Origin: Actinomycetota bacterium
Lineage (GTDB): Bacteria > Actinomycetota > Thermoleophilia > Solirubrobacterales > Solirubrobacteraceae
Direction of reading: 5' to 3'
NCBI GenBank assembly: GCA_019348575.1
Contig: JAHWJE010000068.1
Coordinates: forward strand, 1-7,433
Length of the DNA stretch: 7,433 nucleotides
In this document: positions 6,049 to 7,433 of the stretch, one piece after another
Numbering within the stretch: position 1 is the first letter of the stretch
How the letters are laid out: every line of letters begins with the position of its first letter
Made by a program: the position numbers and the translations under genes
Notes under the pieces: generated by a model
Databases searched by the model: none
What the model was told of the DNA's origin: nothing
Seen by the model: the letters and a program-made list of their open reading frames with translations, nothing else

Positions 6049-6776
6049 CGGCGCTGCTGTGCCGCACGTCGGACCGCGGTCCGCAGGCCGCGGCGGGCAC
6101 GCGCGAGCTCGCCGAGCTGCTCTCGGCGCGGATCGTCGGCTCGCCCGGTGAGCCGCGGGCCGCGAGCTGGGAGGACGACCTGCGCGACTCGCGCGGCTGC
6201 CTGCTGGAGGCCGGCGGGCAGGTCGACGACAGCTACGCCGCGGGCCGCCTGCCGATCCTGCTCGCCGGCGAGTGCTCGATCAGCGTGGCGACGCTGCCCG
6301 TCGTCGTCCGCCACCGCCCCGCCGTGCGCGTCCTGTGGCTCGACGCGCACGCCGACTTCAACACGCCCGAGACGACGGGCAGCGGCTACCTCGGGGGCAT
6401 GTGCCTGGCAGGCGCCTGCGGACTGTGGGACACGGGCTTCGGCGCGGGGCTGGACCCGGCCCGCGTGCTCATGCACGGCGTGCGCGACGTCGACGGCGGA
6501 GAGCGCGTCACGCTGGACCGCTGCGGCGTCTACCGCGCCGAGGAGGCGGCGCAGCTGGCCGGCATGGAGCTCTTCGTGCACGTCGATCTCGACGTCCTCG
6601 ACCCGCAGGCGATGCCGGCGAGCTTCCCCGCGGCGGGCGGGCTGTCACCGCAGGCGCTGAACGCGTTTCTCGGCGACGTCGCGCGTGTCGCGACGGTCGT
6701 CGGCGCGGAGGTCACATCCGCGGCGCCCGGCTACGGCGGCGTCGTCGCCGGCGCGATCGCACCGCTGCTGGCCTGA
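6033..6776 (+). CDS. Arginase/agmatinase-superfamily protein with altered histidines
   Basis: A 247-residue ureohydrolase-fold protein, shorter than typical arginases (about 300). Classical members use two Mn(II) ions to hydrolyse guanidino or formimino groups. Metal-ligand motifs are visible: D104-A-H106-A-D108, then F109-N110, and D185-x-D187 followed by D190-P191. The Gly-Gly-Asp-His-Ser motif reads A78-G79-E80-C81-S82, so the metal ligand His101 of rat arginase I is a cysteine here. The segment from D104 to M123 aligns without gaps to rat residues 124-143; N130 and S137 are kept as N110 and S117, but catalytic His141 is G121. E226 may match the guanidinium-binding Glu277. Cys-containing versions of the first motif occur in other bacterial arginase-family proteins, so this is likely a subfamily, not a broken gene. 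The GTG start lies inside the end of the crotonase gene, suggesting translational coupling. Substrate unknown. Confidence 0.87.
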   Translation: MDRQLTALLCRTSDRGPQAAAGTRELAELLSARIVGSPGEPRAASWEDDLRDSRGCLLEAGGQVDDSYAAGRLPILLAGECSISVATLPVVVRHRPAVRVLWLDAHADFNTPETTGSGYLGGMCLAGACGLWDTGFGAGLDPARVLMHGVRDVDGGERVTLDRCGVYRAEEAAQLAGMELFVHVDLDVLDPQAMPASFPAAGGLSPQALNAFLGDVARVATVVGAEVTSAAPGYGGVVAGAIAPLLA

Positions 6777-6880
6777 GCCTCGGCCGACCAATCGGCGACG
6801 ACGCCGTCGTACATCTGTCGCAGGGCGCAACTTCCGGGCACAGCCGTCGTTAGGGCGGTGCTCGGCACGAAAGGAGTCTC
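6777..6880. other. Spacer between the SDR operon and the RCC1-like gene
   Basis: This 104-base gap holds two small inverted repeats just after the operon's stop: GCCGA/TCGGC at 6783-6796 with a 4-base loop, and ACGAC/GTCGT at 6798-6810 with a 3-base loop. Neither is followed by a T-run, so they are at best weak terminator candidates. The right end carries the ribosome binding site of the next gene. I see no clear promoter hexamers. Confidence 0.35.
6871..6876 (+). promoter_or_regulatory. Ribosome binding site for the RCC1-like gene
   Basis: AAGGAG, preceded by further purines, ends 4 bases before the ATG at 6881. The spacing is slightly short but acceptable. It supports this ATG as the start despite the long basic N-terminal region of the encoded signal peptide. 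Confidence 0.8.
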
Positions 6881-7433
6881 ATGGTCACCACTCGCCGCAG
6901 GCGCTGCAGGACCGCCACGGCGCTGCTTGGCAGCATCCATCTTCGCCGCAACCCCGTCGTCGCGATCGCGATCACTATCGCCGCGACGGTCTTGGTGGCG
7001 CCGAGCGCCGGCGCGACGACGAGGTACACGCAGCTGGCCGCCGGCGACGGCTACACGTGCGGGCTCACCAGGGCCGGACGGATTGTCTGCAAGGGCTACA
7101 ACCGCTACGGGCAGACCAATGTCCCGGAAGGCCGCTATCGGGCCGTCGACGCAGGCCCGTTTTCGCTGACGTGCGCGCTGACGCAGGCGCGCCGCGCGCG
7201 CTGCTGGGGCTTTGGTCGATCCGCTGAGAAGAAGCCGCACGGCCGGGACGTACGCCAAGATCGCGGCCGGCAACGGCCTGGTGTGCGCGATGACGAGCGC
7301 CGGCAAGGTGCGCTGCTGGGGCAAGGCGGCCAGAGGCGCGACGCGGCCGGCCGGAACCTACAAGCAGATCTCCGCCGGTGATGGCGCGGTGTGCGGCCTG
7401 ACGAAGGCCGGCAAGATCCGCTGCTGGGGAACG
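6881..7433 (+). CDS. Secreted RCC1-like repeat protein, apparently frameshifted, 3' end off the window
   Basis: The protein begins with a basic N-region (four Arg at 5-8), a hydrophobic core (about 25-41) and a likely signal-peptidase site after A43-G44-A45, so it is probably exported. RCC1/alpha-tubulin-suppressor-type repeats follow, each with a tyrosine-led strand, an A-G segment, and Cys - ten residues - Cys, usually followed by W-G. Repeats 1 and 2 have pairs C60/C70 and C98/C108; each pair could form a disulfide. The start frame reads through repeat 2 to about 7237. From about 7242 repeats 3 and 4 continue in another frame, starting at the codons for A-G-T-Y. Repeat-to-repeat distance between second cysteines is 114 bases for 1 to 2 and 108 for 3 to 4, but 112 for 2 to 3, which is not divisible by three. 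Without correction the start frame stops at 7381. RCC1 blades usually mediate binding; the partner is unknown. Confidence 0.8.

Noticed and set aside
5286..6581. 431-codon minus-strand open frame opposite the crotonase and arginase-like genes
   Set aside because: It spans two convincing plus-strand enzymes, has a low-complexity Arg/Ala/Ser composition and no motif.

Overview
The window is very GC-rich DNA with strong G/C bias at third codon positions, frequent GTG starts, few Shine-Dalgarno sequences and a secreted RCC1-type repeat protein. This suggests a high-GC actinobacterium. A Thermoleophilia/Solirubrobacterales-like lineage is my best guess, but it is inferred from style and gene content, not from a marker gene. 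No rRNA, tRNA, CRISPR array, transposase or phage gene is visible. The window looks like ordinary chromosome.

Left part (1-3309): the 5' end of a lipoprotein gene reads leftward off the window. A 232-base divergent spacer follows, with a perfect inverted repeat next to the rightward gene. Two rightward genes come next: an uncharacterised multi-pass membrane protein (378-1637) and a CrtI/PYROXD2-like FAD-dependent oxidoreductase (1762-3309).

Middle (3322-4448): a leftward gene, convergent with the oxidoreductase, encodes an eight-helix membrane protein. It is clearly built from two tandem copies of a four-helix unit and starts with a strong ribosome binding site. The 161-base spacer to its right is a divergent promoter region.

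Right part (4449-6776): three rightward genes are packed like an operon: a short-chain dehydrogenase/reductase, an enoyl-CoA hydratase/isomerase-family protein (10-base gap) and an arginase/agmatinase-superfamily protein (16-base overlap). The first two GTG starts each lie exactly 7 bases after a TAnnnT box, the geometry expected of leaderless actinobacterial transcripts. The second and third enzymes lack residues that are catalytic or metal-binding in classical relatives, so their substrates should not be assumed. The SDR and crotonase-fold proteins would fit acyl-CoA or lipid metabolism; the role of the ureohydrolase beside them is unknown.

Right edge (6881-7433): a secreted RCC1-like repeat protein with a strong ribosome binding site, one Cys pair per repeat and an apparent frameshift near 7238-7241. 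It runs off the window.

I found no convincing new multi-gene defence or mobile system. The points most worth checking are the two non-canonical enzymes in one operon, the duplicated membrane protein, the paired leaderless promoters and the RCC1 frameshift.
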